In this document: positions 1 through 7,748 of the stretch, piece by piece | Layout of the letters: each line of letters starts with the position of its first letter | Position numbering within the stretch: position 1 is the stretch's first letter | NCBI RefSeq assembly: GCF_001976065.1 | Contig: NZ_MNAH01000001.1 | Span: 1,276,065-1,340,064 of the forward strand | Source: Pseudomonas putida | Lineage (GTDB): Bacteria > Pseudomonadota > Gammaproteobacteria > Pseudomonadales > Pseudomonadaceae | Length of the DNA: 64,000 bases | Direction of reading: 5' to 3' | The notes under the pieces: generated by a model | What the model saw: the letters and a program-made list of their open reading frames with translations, nothing else | Database searches by the model: none | Told to the model about the DNA's origin: nothing | Made by a program: the position numbers and the translations under genes

Positions 1-375
1 CTGGCTTGCCAGCGAAAGCGTCCTCAAAGCCGACCCATCTCCCACGGCCATACCCGATCCACTGTAGGAGCTGGCTTGCCAGCGAAAGCGTCCTCAAAGC
101 CGACCCATCTCCCACGGCCATACCCGATCCACTGTAGGAGCTGGCTTGCCAGCGAAAGCGTCCTCAAAGCCGACCCATCTCCCACGGCCATACCCGATCC
201 ACTGTAGGAGCTGGCTTGCCAGCGAAAGCGTCCTCAAAGCCGACCCATCTCCCACGGCCATACCCGATCCACTGTAGGAGCTGGCTTGCCAGCGAAGGCG
301 TCCTCAAAGCCCACCCATCTCCCACTGCCATACCCGATCCACTGTAGGAGCTGGCTTGCCAGCGAAGGCGGCCTG
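1..375. repeat. 70-bp tandem repeat array built on a half-REP
   Basis: Five consecutive copies of a 70-bp unit start at 1, 71, 141, 211 and 281, and a sixth begins at 351 and degenerates. Each unit opens with the REP-like core CTGGCTTGCCAGCGAA and ends with a linker containing CCATACCCGATCCACTGTAG. The first four copies look identical; the fifth carries a few substitutions. The array runs off the left edge, so its full copy number is unknown. Near-identity implies recent expansion by slippage or unequal recombination. Confidence 0.97.
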
Positions 376-779
376 ACAGCCGACCTGGATGTGGTGGACC
401 GGGTACATATCCATTGCTGCGGTAACGGCCACTTAGGGTTTCGCCCTTACGGCGACTCACTTTTTTTTCAAACGCCAAAAAAAGTAAGCAAAAAAAGGCT
501 CGCCCCAGCGTCCGGCCCCTCGCTAGGGCTCGGCGTTCCTTCGCTCCGGCATTCATCCGGGGGCATCGCCTCCGGTCGGCTTCGCTTCGACCTCCTCTCG
601 ATGTGTGCGGCTTCGCCGCACGGCGCTACGCGCCCACCCCCGGATGAACGCCTCCACTCAGCCTTCCGAAGGGGCGGGTAGATCAAGATCAAGATCAAGC
701 GCTGCAGGCGAGCTAACGCTCGGCCTGATGAGTGGTTAAAGCCGGGTGTTTACAGGTTTGCAGGTTTGCAGGTTTGCAT
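376..779. other. Non-coding intergenic element with short direct repeats
   Basis: I find no credible gene in this stretch. It contains A/T runs around 460-500, several short GC-rich inverted repeats (for example GGCTTCGCCG near 610), a triple GATCAA repeat near 681-699 and an 8-bp repeat (CAGGTTTG) near 751-775. Open frames exist on both strands, but they are arginine/serine/proline-rich, overlap each other and the repeat array, and lack a ribosome site. The composition resembles intergenic elements that recur in Pseudomonas genomes; that link is from memory, not from a search. Confidence 0.55.
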
Positions 780-1757
780 TCAGTGCCAGGGGTACTTCTT
801 CTCCCACTCCCACGCGTGCGTCACGATCTGTTCCAGTGTGTTGTACTGCGGTTGCCAGCCCAGCAGGCTGTTGGCCCTTCGGGCATCCGCCACCAGCCTT
901 GGCGGGTCGCCTGCGCGGCGTGGCGCTTCGCTGATGTAGATGTCCCGGCCGGTCACGCGGCGGGCCGTGTCGATCACTTGCTGCACCGAGAAGCCTTGGC
1001 CATTGCCGAGGTTGAAGGCTGTGCTGGTTCCCCCCGCCAATAAATAGTCCACGGCCAGCGCGTGAGCGGCCACCAGGTCGCTAACGTGGACGTAATCGCG
1101 AATACAGGTGCCGTCCGGCGTGTCGTAGTCAAAGCCATAGACGGTGATGGTTTTGCGCCGGCCGGAGGCCGCCTGCAGGATCAGCGGCAGCAGATGGGTC
1201 TCAGGTTCATGGCGTTCGCCCAACTGCCCCTCGGGGTCTGCACCGGCGGCGTTGAAGTAGCGCAGGCAAACCGACTTGAGCCCGTAGGCGCGGTCGAAAT
1301 CTTCCAGCACCTGTTCCACCATCCACTTGCTGCGACCGTAGGGGTTGATCGCGGCCTTGGGGTGCGCTTCATCGATCGGCACATATTTCGGGTCGCCATA
1401 GACGGCGGCGGTCGAGGAAAAGATGAAGTGCTTGACCCCGGCGCGGACCATGGCCTTGAGCAGCGTCAGGGTGGCCGCCAGGTTGTTCTGGTAATACTTG
1501 GCCGGTTCAGTGACGGATTCGCCCACCTGGATGAACGACGCGAAGTGGAACACGGCATCGAAGCGGTGGGTGCCGAACAGGGCGTCCAGCGCCTGGGCGT
1601 CGGCGATGTCGAGTTCGATCAAGGTCCCGCCCAACACCGCGCTGCGATACCCCGTTGAAAAGTTGTCCGCCACCACCAGTTCATGCCCCGCGCCCAGGAG
1701 CTGCTTGACCATGTGCGAACCAATGTAGCCTGCGCCGCCAATTACCAGGAATTTCAT
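780..1757 (-). CDS. galE: UDP-glucose 4-epimerase
   Basis: This 325-residue extended short-chain dehydrogenase interconverts UDP-glucose and UDP-galactose in the cytoplasm, using tightly bound NAD. The Rossmann motif GGAGYIG is at residues 7-13 and the catalytic YxxxK at Y140-K144, with the SST segment near 114-116. The length is slightly below the usual 330-340. The ATG at 1757 is preceded by AAGGAG at ideal spacing. It lies last in a leftward group with the glycoside hydrolase and the Wzy-like gene, so it probably supplies UDP-galactose (or the N-acetyl form) for the polysaccharide built by this locus. Substrate preference between UDP-Glc and UDP-GlcNAc cannot be settled from sequence alone. 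Confidence 0.93.
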   Translation of the reverse strand: MKFLVIGGAGYIGSHMVKQLLGAGHELVVADNFSTGYRSAVLGGTLIELDIADAQALDALFGTHRFDAVFHFASFIQVGESVTEPAKYYQNNLAATLTLLKAMVRAGVKHFIFSSTAAVYGDPKYVPIDEAHPKAAINPYGRSKWMVEQVLEDFDRAYGLKSVCLRYFNAAGADPEGQLGERHEPETHLLPLILQAASGRRKTITVYGFDYDTPDGTCIRDYVHVSDLVAAHALAVDYLLAGGTSTAFNLGNGQGFSVQQVIDTARRVTGRDIYISEAPRRAGDPPRLVADARRANSLLGWQPQYNTLEQIVTHAWEWEKKYPWH

Positions 1758-1827
1758 GCAGCTCTCCTTGATATCGTCGCGGTGTCAGCGGTGGGGGCCT
1801 GACCCGTCCTTTAAAAGTCCTCTGCTG

Positions 1828-4458
1828 TCACTTGAGACTGTCACTCGCTTGCGATGCTTTTTTCAGGAACAACCAATTGGACGCCTGCAGGCCGTCGAAC
1901 TTGATCGTGTAGCGGCCATCCAGGTAAGTGGCGGGGAGTTTTCCAGGTTGTCCTCCGGGCCCGCCCTGGGTGTACAGGGTCAGGCCCGCTGGGGCCTGGA
2001 GGGTCAGCGTGCCCTCGAGGGGCTCGACGTAAAAAGGCGTCCTGTCGTCGGCCTTGGGGATGGCCCGGGAGCCTAGAGAAATCAGCAGGTCCGCAGACTT
2101 GCCGACGGGTGCGTCGTTCAGGCTTTGCACCACCACGCTGGCGTAGGGGGTTTTGATCTGCACCTGGATATTGCCCAGCTTGATCGATCTGCCGCCAATC
2201 CAGCCGGTTGCCGCCTGGGTGCGGGGCGTATCGATGGTGTAGATGCCTTGTTTCCAATTGCGCTTTAGCTCGCCGGTGTCCGTGGTGGCCTCGGTGGCCG
2301 TGGCGTCCAGTAGTGACTTCGCCGGGTCATGAAACACCTGCGCGTTACTGGCGATGTTCCCCGGTTGCAACCAGGGCAGTTGCGGCGTCTGCGGCATGGC
2401 GATCTGCAGCTTGCCTTTTTCCATGGCGGTACGTAGCAGCGCCGAGTTGTCCGGTGTGATGCGCTGGTTGAACAAAGTCTCTGGCGTCGGCGCGAAGACA
2501 TAGGTGGTCTTCGCTTCGTGAACGTCAGCACGACGATAAAGCAAGGCCGCGGCGGGCAGGGTAGCCAGCATGGCCGGGTCGTTGTAGGCGTGCCAGTTGC
2601 CCGCCGACATCCCTTGCTCGGTGAGTTGCTCCTGGCTATAGGCATATTGCATCAGCGCGTCCCAGCCCTGATGACTGGCCGTGCCGGCTACATAGAGTGG
2701 CAGCGAGTGGCGGTCGGCGATCGGGAAGGGTTCGTTGTTCCATTCCGTCACGGTCAGGGGTTTGCCGACGACCTGGCCTGCACCCATCCAGTCCACCAGG
2801 TTGGCGCTGGTCAGCGGGTTTTTCTCCAGCGACCCTGGCCCACCGTAGATATGCACGTCGACCACGTCTCCGGCGGTCAGGGCGGGCAGGGCGCTCAGGC
2901 CGTTGCCGCCCCAGGTGCTGGTGGTGGCAATCGGCACTTTGACGCCGATCTCGCGCAGGGAATCGATCATGTCTACGTTGAAACGCCGTTCCAGGTCGTT
3001 GAGGAACAGCTTGGCGGGGCCTGGCTCCCAGGATCGCCAGGTCTTGTCTTCCGACAGGTTGTACTGTTTGGCAAAGGCCTTGGCCGCTTTCAAGTACAGC
3101 TCGGTGTGCCGGCGCACTGGTTTGTCGGGCAACAGGGCGTTGCCATAGTGTTGGGTGATGTCGTTTTCGTTGGTGATCAGGACGGCGGCAATCGCCGGAT
3201 CGTCTTTGTAGGCAAGCCCGGTATAGCTGTTCACATGGCTCAGGTAATCCTTGGCAAAGCGTTTCATGGCCTGCTGGATCGTGACGTTTACGTAGGCATA
3301 GCCCTTGAGGTCGGCGATGCCATACTGGCTCTTGGGCAATTCATCGAAGGCAAAGATGTTGTCATTCGGCCAGAGGGCTCGTTCGACGTGCATGTCGAGC
3401 CAGACATAGATGCCTTCGTCCTTCAGGCTCTTGATCCACAAATCGAGCTTCTTCAGCGATTCTGCGTTCAGGTGCTGGGTATCATGCACTTGCCTGCCGT
3501 CTCCGAAGATGTTGGGGAGGACCCACGGCGAGTCATGGTGATGCAGTCGCACCAGGTTGAAACCCAGGGCCGAGAGGCGCTTGGCCTGCAGCTTGATCGC
3601 ATCATCCTCCGTGCGGAACAGCGTGTAGGCCGACAGGTTGGTGCCCCAGAAGCGTGCCGGGGTGTTGTCGGCAAACAGCAGTTGCTCGCCCACAGCCTTG
3701 ACGAAGCCGCGCTTGCCTGCGGGCTTTTCCTGGGCGTTGAGAAAGGACAGGTCGACCGGTGCGGTTTTCCATTGCAGCCTGTCGCTCGGCCAGGTCTTCG
3801 GGTCTGCGATACCGAAGCGCTCGGCGGCAGTTGGCACCAGCGCCACATCGCCGGACACGCTGAACGTGGCCTTGAAGCTTTCCCGACCCGGTTTGATCCG
3901 ATCCTTGTAGAGGAACGCCCGTACCTGGGCGCGATCGCCCGGTTCGAAATACACTTTCGCCAGCGCCGGCTCGAAGCGCATCTCGATACGCCGCCCCTGG
4001 GCATTGCCCCAGGTCCAGCCACGGTTGTCAGGCAGCAACACCGGCACGCCCATTTCTTCGGCAAGGGCCGGGTCGAAGTTGAAGACGATGCCGCCGCCCA
4101 TGACGTTCGACTTCATGCTGTGGGCATTGAGGACCAGGTCGATGCTCAGCGTCTGCTCGTCTTCCTTGCGGATTTGCCCGGTCGCGTCGAAATCCAGCCT
4201 CTGGCTCTTGCCTTCCATGGCATAGACATAGGGCGAGATCACCTTGAGCGAAGGGGTGAAATCCGCCCAGTCCCAGTTGCCTCCCCAAAAGACGAATTGG
4301 GAGGCGACGGCAGGACTGCCGCCGCGCGTGACCTGGGGCAGGCCGCTGCGTTCATCCACGCTGACGGCCCACTCCGCCGCCCGGGTGCTGAAGGGCCAGA
4401 TCACAACCAACAAGAACAACACTGACAGCAGAGGCATGCGGTGAAAAAAACACGTCAT
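1828..4458 (-). CDS. Secreted clan GH-A glycoside hydrolase-like protein of the polysaccharide locus
   Basis: A protein of about 876 residues with an N-terminal signal peptide: a hydrophobic stretch at roughly 8-22, then a TRAA cleavage-like site. The middle carries hallmarks of a clan GH-A (beta/alpha)8 hydrolase: an RLHHHDSPW segment, a TNEND segment that would supply the acid/base glutamate, and VTEWNNEPF that would supply the nucleophile. The N-terminal third and the C-terminal part look like beta-rich accessory domains. Periplasmic hydrolases of this kind in polysaccharide clusters (PslG, PelA, AlgL are functional analogues) trim or clear polymer. I placed the start at 4458, six bases past the stop of the upstream gene; an in-frame extension to 4566 would overlap that gene and lose the signal peptide. 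The polymer substrate is unknown. Confidence 0.75.
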   Translation of the reverse strand: MTCFFHRMPLLSVLFLLVVIWPFSTRAAEWAVSVDERSGLPQVTRGGSPAVASQFVFWGGNWDWADFTPSLKVISPYVYAMEGKSQRLDFDATGQIRKEDEQTLSIDLVLNAHSMKSNVMGGGIVFNFDPALAEEMGVPVLLPDNRGWTWGNAQGRRIEMRFEPALAKVYFEPGDRAQVRAFLYKDRIKPGRESFKATFSVSGDVALVPTAAERFGIADPKTWPSDRLQWKTAPVDLSFLNAQEKPAGKRGFVKAVGEQLLFADNTPARFWGTNLSAYTLFRTEDDAIKLQAKRLSALGFNLVRLHHHDSPWVLPNIFGDGRQVHDTQHLNAESLKKLDLWIKSLKDEGIYVWLDMHVERALWPNDNIFAFDELPKSQYGIADLKGYAYVNVTIQQAMKRFAKDYLSHVNSYTGLAYKDDPAIAAVLITNENDITQHYGNALLPDKPVRRHTELYLKAAKAFAKQYNLSEDKTWRSWEPGPAKLFLNDLERRFNVDMIDSLREIGVKVPIATTSTWGGNGLSALPALTAGDVVDVHIYGGPGSLEKNPLTSANLVDWMGAGQVVGKPLTVTEWNNEPFPIADRHSLPLYVAGTASHQGWDALMQYAYSQEQLTEQGMSAGNWHAYNDPAMLATLPAAALLYRRADVHEAKTTYVFAPTPETLFNQRITPDNSALLRTAMEKGKLQIAMPQTPQLPWLQPGNIASNAQVFHDPAKSLLDATATEATTDTGELKRNWKQGIYTIDTPRTQAATGWIGGRSIKLGNIQVQIKTPYASVVVQSLNDAPVGKSADLLISLGSRAIPKADDRTPFYVEPLEGTLTLQAPAGLTLYTQGGPGGQPGKLPATYLDGRYTIKFDGLQASNWLFLKKASQASDSLK

Positions 4459-4463
4459 GAGCG

Positions 4464-5990
4464 TTACCAGGTCTGTAGGAGGGTACTCTTGTTGCTTGCA
4501 ATCTCGGCGCGCTTGAGCTTGCGCGCCATCTGAGCATAGGACACACCCAGTCCGGCTACCGACCAATACACCACGGGGATTACCGTGATACTGCTGACGG
4601 TGATGATGGTTATCAGGATCCCGGCCAGGGTCGCCAGCAGTGCACGGCCCAGTCGGCGCGCCTCATCGTCCTTGTTAGGGTACGAACGCATCGCCTTGCG
4701 GATACCGAGCGCAATGGTGGCGAAAAAACCCACGAACAGCGTCAGCCCGATCACGCCCATTTGCAGGGCGATGGCGACATAGGTGTTGACGATGTCGATG
4801 ATGCCCTGGCCTTGGGTCAGTGCCTGCATCTCAGGGGTGCTGCGGTAATCGAAGGAACCCAGCCACAGGTTGCGCTGGATGACGATCATCGAGTTTTCGA
4901 TCAGGCGGTGGCGGTACGTGATGTTCTCTGTTTCCACCGAACCGATGAAGGGCAGCAGATCGAGGACTTTCTGCCCGCCGGGCAGGATGGCCAGCAACGG
5001 CAGGGCGAGCACGGCGGCGATCCCGAGCAGCATCAGGCGCTTGACCGCATACCGGCCGGTGCCGATGAACATGATGATCATGACCGCGGCACCGATCCAC
5101 GGCCCGCGCGACAGCGGGGCAAACAGGCCCCCGGCGAGCAGGAGGGCGCCGAGCCGGCGCTGCATTTTGCTGCGCACGCCTTCCTGCAGGAACAGGTAAA
5201 AGCCGATGGCCACGGCAATGACATAGCCCAGCGCAATGGCCTGGCCCGTGGTGACGCTGGCGCGCAGCGAGCCGCCACGGCTGAGATAGCTGGAGATTTC
5301 CCATTGCATGCCCATGGCGTCGGTCAGCGCGTTGTACAGCAGCCATCGGCGGGTAAATTCGAAGAGACCGATCAGCGACATCACCATGGCGGCGAGCAGA
5401 AAGCCCAACATCGCGTCCTTGAACTCGCTGACATTCTTCAGGGCCCGACTGGCGACGTAGTAAGGCAGGAAAACGTCGACGAACAGGTAGAGCGACTGAC
5501 GCAAGGTATCTGTGGGCGTGGTCTGGCGCAGGAACAGCGCAGCCGTCAGAAGCAGATAGGCCAACAGGAGTTTGTCCGCCAGGGTGCGCCCGAAGGGCAG
5601 TGTGTCCGACCGCCTGCGCAACGCGAGAAAAGCCGGGAGCAACACACACAGGATCAATAGCCGCACATGGTTCAGGTCAAACAGATAGTTGACCACGCCG
5701 AAACCGGGAATCTGCGCCGTGGCGGGAGGAATGAGAAACAGCAGGAAGAAAAACAACGCCAGGGGATTGCGCTCACGCTGCCGCGTGAGCGTCAGGATGA
5801 CGGCGGTAACGGCCGCGTACACCCAGAAGCTGTGGGAAAAAAATGCCAGCAGCGTCAGTGCAAACCAGAGATTGCGTCGACGGGTGAAATCACTGTGAGG
5901 GATCAGGTCTGCCGCCGGTCGCCGTGCAAAAGCGAAGACGATACCGGCAAGGACCAGGATGACGACTAACGCGCGAAAGTGCTCAGGCAT
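4464..5990 (-). CDS. Wzy/O-antigen ligase family membrane protein (probable polysaccharide polymerase)
   Basis: A 508-residue inner-membrane protein with about 12 hydrophobic segments. A Wzy_C-type region lies around residues 250-440: an SRGPWIG motif heads a periplasmic loop, and a later NTYVAIALQMGVIG segment re-enters the membrane. Such proteins polymerise lipid-linked repeat units at the periplasmic face or ligate glycans to a lipid acceptor. With a flippase gene facing it across a 105-bp divergent gap and no other polymerase in the locus, polymerase is the better reading. It is followed almost without a gap by the glycoside hydrolase, suggesting translational coupling. Primary sequence does not separate Wzy from WaaL reliably. 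Confidence 0.8.
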   Translation of the reverse strand: MPEHFRALVVILVLAGIVFAFARRPAADLIPHSDFTRRRNLWFALTLLAFFSHSFWVYAAVTAVILTLTRQRERNPLALFFFLLFLIPPATAQIPGFGVVNYLFDLNHVRLLILCVLLPAFLALRRRSDTLPFGRTLADKLLLAYLLLTAALFLRQTTPTDTLRQSLYLFVDVFLPYYVASRALKNVSEFKDAMLGFLLAAMVMSLIGLFEFTRRWLLYNALTDAMGMQWEISSYLSRGGSLRASVTTGQAIALGYVIAVAIGFYLFLQEGVRSKMQRRLGALLLAGGLFAPLSRGPWIGAAVMIIMFIGTGRYAVKRLMLLGIAAVLALPLLAILPGGQKVLDLLPFIGSVETENITYRHRLIENSMIVIQRNLWLGSFDYRSTPEMQALTQGQGIIDIVNTYVAIALQMGVIGLTLFVGFFATIALGIRKAMRSYPNKDDEARRLGRALLATLAGILITIITVSSITVIPVVYWSVAGLGVSYAQMARKLKRAEIASNKSTLLQTW

Positions 5991-6095
5991 GGGCTACCGA
6001 TTTATTTGATGAGTGAGCGATGGCTAATGGCTAGTGCTTTGCCTAATAGCGACTATAGTACCTTTCGAGTCATCCAATACCGGGGATTTGATGTT

Positions 6096-7478
6096 ATGCC
6101 TTCAGTTCACATATCGCCATCGTTTGGCCTTCGTCGCAAAGCGATATCTGCTGGGGCATGGAACCTGGGAGCACTGGTCACTTCGCAGTTGATCCGCCTG
6201 GGTGGCAACCTGGTAATGACCCGTCTGCTGATGCCGGAAATGTTCGGCATCATCGCCATCGCCACCACTGTTTTGTTCGTCCTGCACCTGCTTTCCGACG
6301 TGGGGTTGCGGCAGAACATCCTGCAGAGCCCACGGGGCGACGATCCGGAGTTTCTCAATACCCTGTGGACCGTGCAGATCGTGCGCGGTTTTGTGCTGTT
6401 CGCCCTGACGCTGTTTCTCGCCGCCGCGGCCTGGTATTCGCAAGCCATCGATTTCTGGTCGCACAACTCCACCTACGCCTCACCGCAATTGCCGGCAGTG
6501 TTGGCCTGGACTGGCCTTACCGCGATCATCTACGGGTTCCAGTCGACAAAAGTCGACCTGGCCGTTCGCGCTTTCCAGCAAAAGAAAGTGGTGATCGCCG
6601 AGTTCGCTTCCCAGGTCGTCGGCCTGCTGGCGATGCTGGTCATCGGTTATTTCACCCATTCCATCTGGTCGCTGGTGGCTGCCGGGCTGATCACGGCGCT
6701 GGTCAGCACGCTGCTTGGGCACTACTGGTTCGAGGGGCCGTCCAACAGCCTGCGCTGGGAACGCGCCGCGCTCGATGAACTGGTGGTCTTCGGTCGCTGG
6801 ATCCTCCTGTCTTCCGCCGTGGGCGTGCTCTCCATGCAAGGCGACCGGATCATTTTCGGTGGCAGCATGACAGTCACCGAAATGGGCGTGTATTCCATTG
6901 CCGTGCTGATCCTTGGCGCGGTCCAGACCGGTGTGCTGAAAGTGGTCGGGGCCGTGGCCCTGCCGGCCTTCGGCGAGGCCGCGAGAACCAATGATTTCGA
7001 TCGTCTGCGCCAGTTGTACTTCAAGTTCAAGATGCTGGTCGACGTTGCGCTGCTGTTTCTGTGCGGGCTGTTCTGGGTCACCAGTCCACTGATCATAAGC
7101 ATCTTGTACGATGAGCGTTACCACGAAGCTGGCAAGATGATGGCCATCCTGTCGACCTCTTTTTTCATGATGCGCTATATCGTGGCCAATCAGATCTGGA
7201 TTGCCCTGGGGCTTACCAAGTACCAGGCCATCGACAACATCATTCGTGTCGTTTCGCTATGGGTGCTGGTGCCGCTGTTACTGGCTTTGGGTGGGGTCGA
7301 GTACGCGCTCTGGGGCGTCGCACTGCATACGTTGCCGACCTTGATACTGGTCGTGTATGTCAATCGTCGCGTGGGTATCCTCGATATCAAGCGCGAGCTG
7401 ATCGTGTTGCCTATGCTGGTGGTAGGGGCCTTGTGTGGCGAGTTGGTACTGGTCGCTTTCAGCTGGCTTTTCGGTTGA
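6096..7478 (+). CDS. Wzx-type polysaccharide flippase (MOP superfamily)
   Basis: About 460 residues with 12-14 predicted membrane segments and a polysaccharide-synthase fold pattern: an N-terminal amphipathic stretch followed by GAWNLGALVTSQLIRLGGN. Such proteins move undecaprenyl-diphosphate-linked repeat units across the inner membrane. The frame is open from 5979, but the ATG at 6096 has a GGGGA ribosome site about nine bases upstream, and the extra N-terminus would run into the divergent promoter region. It opens the rightward block of the locus and faces the Wzy-like gene, so one intergenic region could control flippase and polymerase together. Confidence 0.88.
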   Translation: MPSVHISPSFGLRRKAISAGAWNLGALVTSQLIRLGGNLVMTRLLMPEMFGIIAIATTVLFVLHLLSDVGLRQNILQSPRGDDPEFLNTLWTVQIVRGFVLFALTLFLAAAAWYSQAIDFWSHNSTYASPQLPAVLAWTGLTAIIYGFQSTKVDLAVRAFQQKKVVIAEFASQVVGLLAMLVIGYFTHSIWSLVAAGLITALVSTLLGHYWFEGPSNSLRWERAALDELVVFGRWILLSSAVGVLSMQGDRIIFGGSMTVTEMGVYSIAVLILGAVQTGVLKVVGAVALPAFGEAARTNDFDRLRQLYFKFKMLVDVALLFLCGLFWVTSPLIISILYDERYHEAGKMMAILSTSFFMMRYIVANQIWIALGLTKYQAIDNIIRVVSLWVLVPLLLALGGVEYALWGVALHTLPTLILVVYVNRRVGILDIKRELIVLPMLVVGALCGELVLVAFSWLFG

Positions 7479-7557
7479 GCCGGCTGGCCAGGTTTTCCTG
7501 ATGTTGTTGCGCCCTTGAAATCTCGGAAGCTATCTCGATCCCATGGAGCCATGAGTG

Positions 7558-7740
7558 ATGAGTGAACGCGTGTCGAATACCTCTGTCATCAGTCGCAGAG
7601 GACTCATTCGGGCATTTGCCCTGTTAAGCCTGGGGGGGCTTGTAGTGAAATTTTCCGGGGTTGGGGCCCGGCCTCCTGCAGGAAAATCGGAGTTTGTCGT
7701 TATCAACGGGTGGGTGTTACCTGCCGCGCATTTCCGGTAA
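7558..7740 (+). CDS. Short Tat-signal peptide preceding the GMC flavoprotein
   Basis: A 60-residue protein with a twin-arginine motif (SRRGLIR, arginines at 13-14), a hydrophobic segment (about 18-30) and a possible VGA cleavage site near residue 36, leaving a mature part of only some 25 residues that ends NGWVLPAAHFR. The ATG at 7558 has GGAG nine bases upstream. The stop lies eight bases before the start of the GMC protein, which has no export signal of its own. In gluconate 2-dehydrogenase and fructose dehydrogenase a small Tat-bearing subunit escorts a GMC-family large subunit to the periplasm. By analogy this may be a minimal escort; that role is inferred. The sequence otherwise matches no family I recognise. 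Confidence 0.72.
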   Translation: MSERVSNTSVISRRGLIRAFALLSLGGLVVKFSGVGARPPAGKSEFVVINGWVLPAAHFR

Positions 7741-7748
7741 CTGCAAAT

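Noticed and set aside
1..375. Possible CRISPR array, because of regular direct repeats
   Set aside because: The whole 70-bp unit is repeated with no unique spacers, the core is a REP element, and no cas gene is present.
164..681. Overlapping small frames on both strands in the left tandem array and intergenic element
   Set aside because: They are generated by the repeat sequence itself, lack ribosome binding sites and show no conserved domain.
2518..4425. A 635-codon open frame on the plus strand opposite the glycoside hydrolase gene
   Set aside because: The translation is low-complexity in G, V, Q and H with no domain, and the opposite strand carries a signal peptide and catalytic motifs. 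It is a high-GC antisense shadow.
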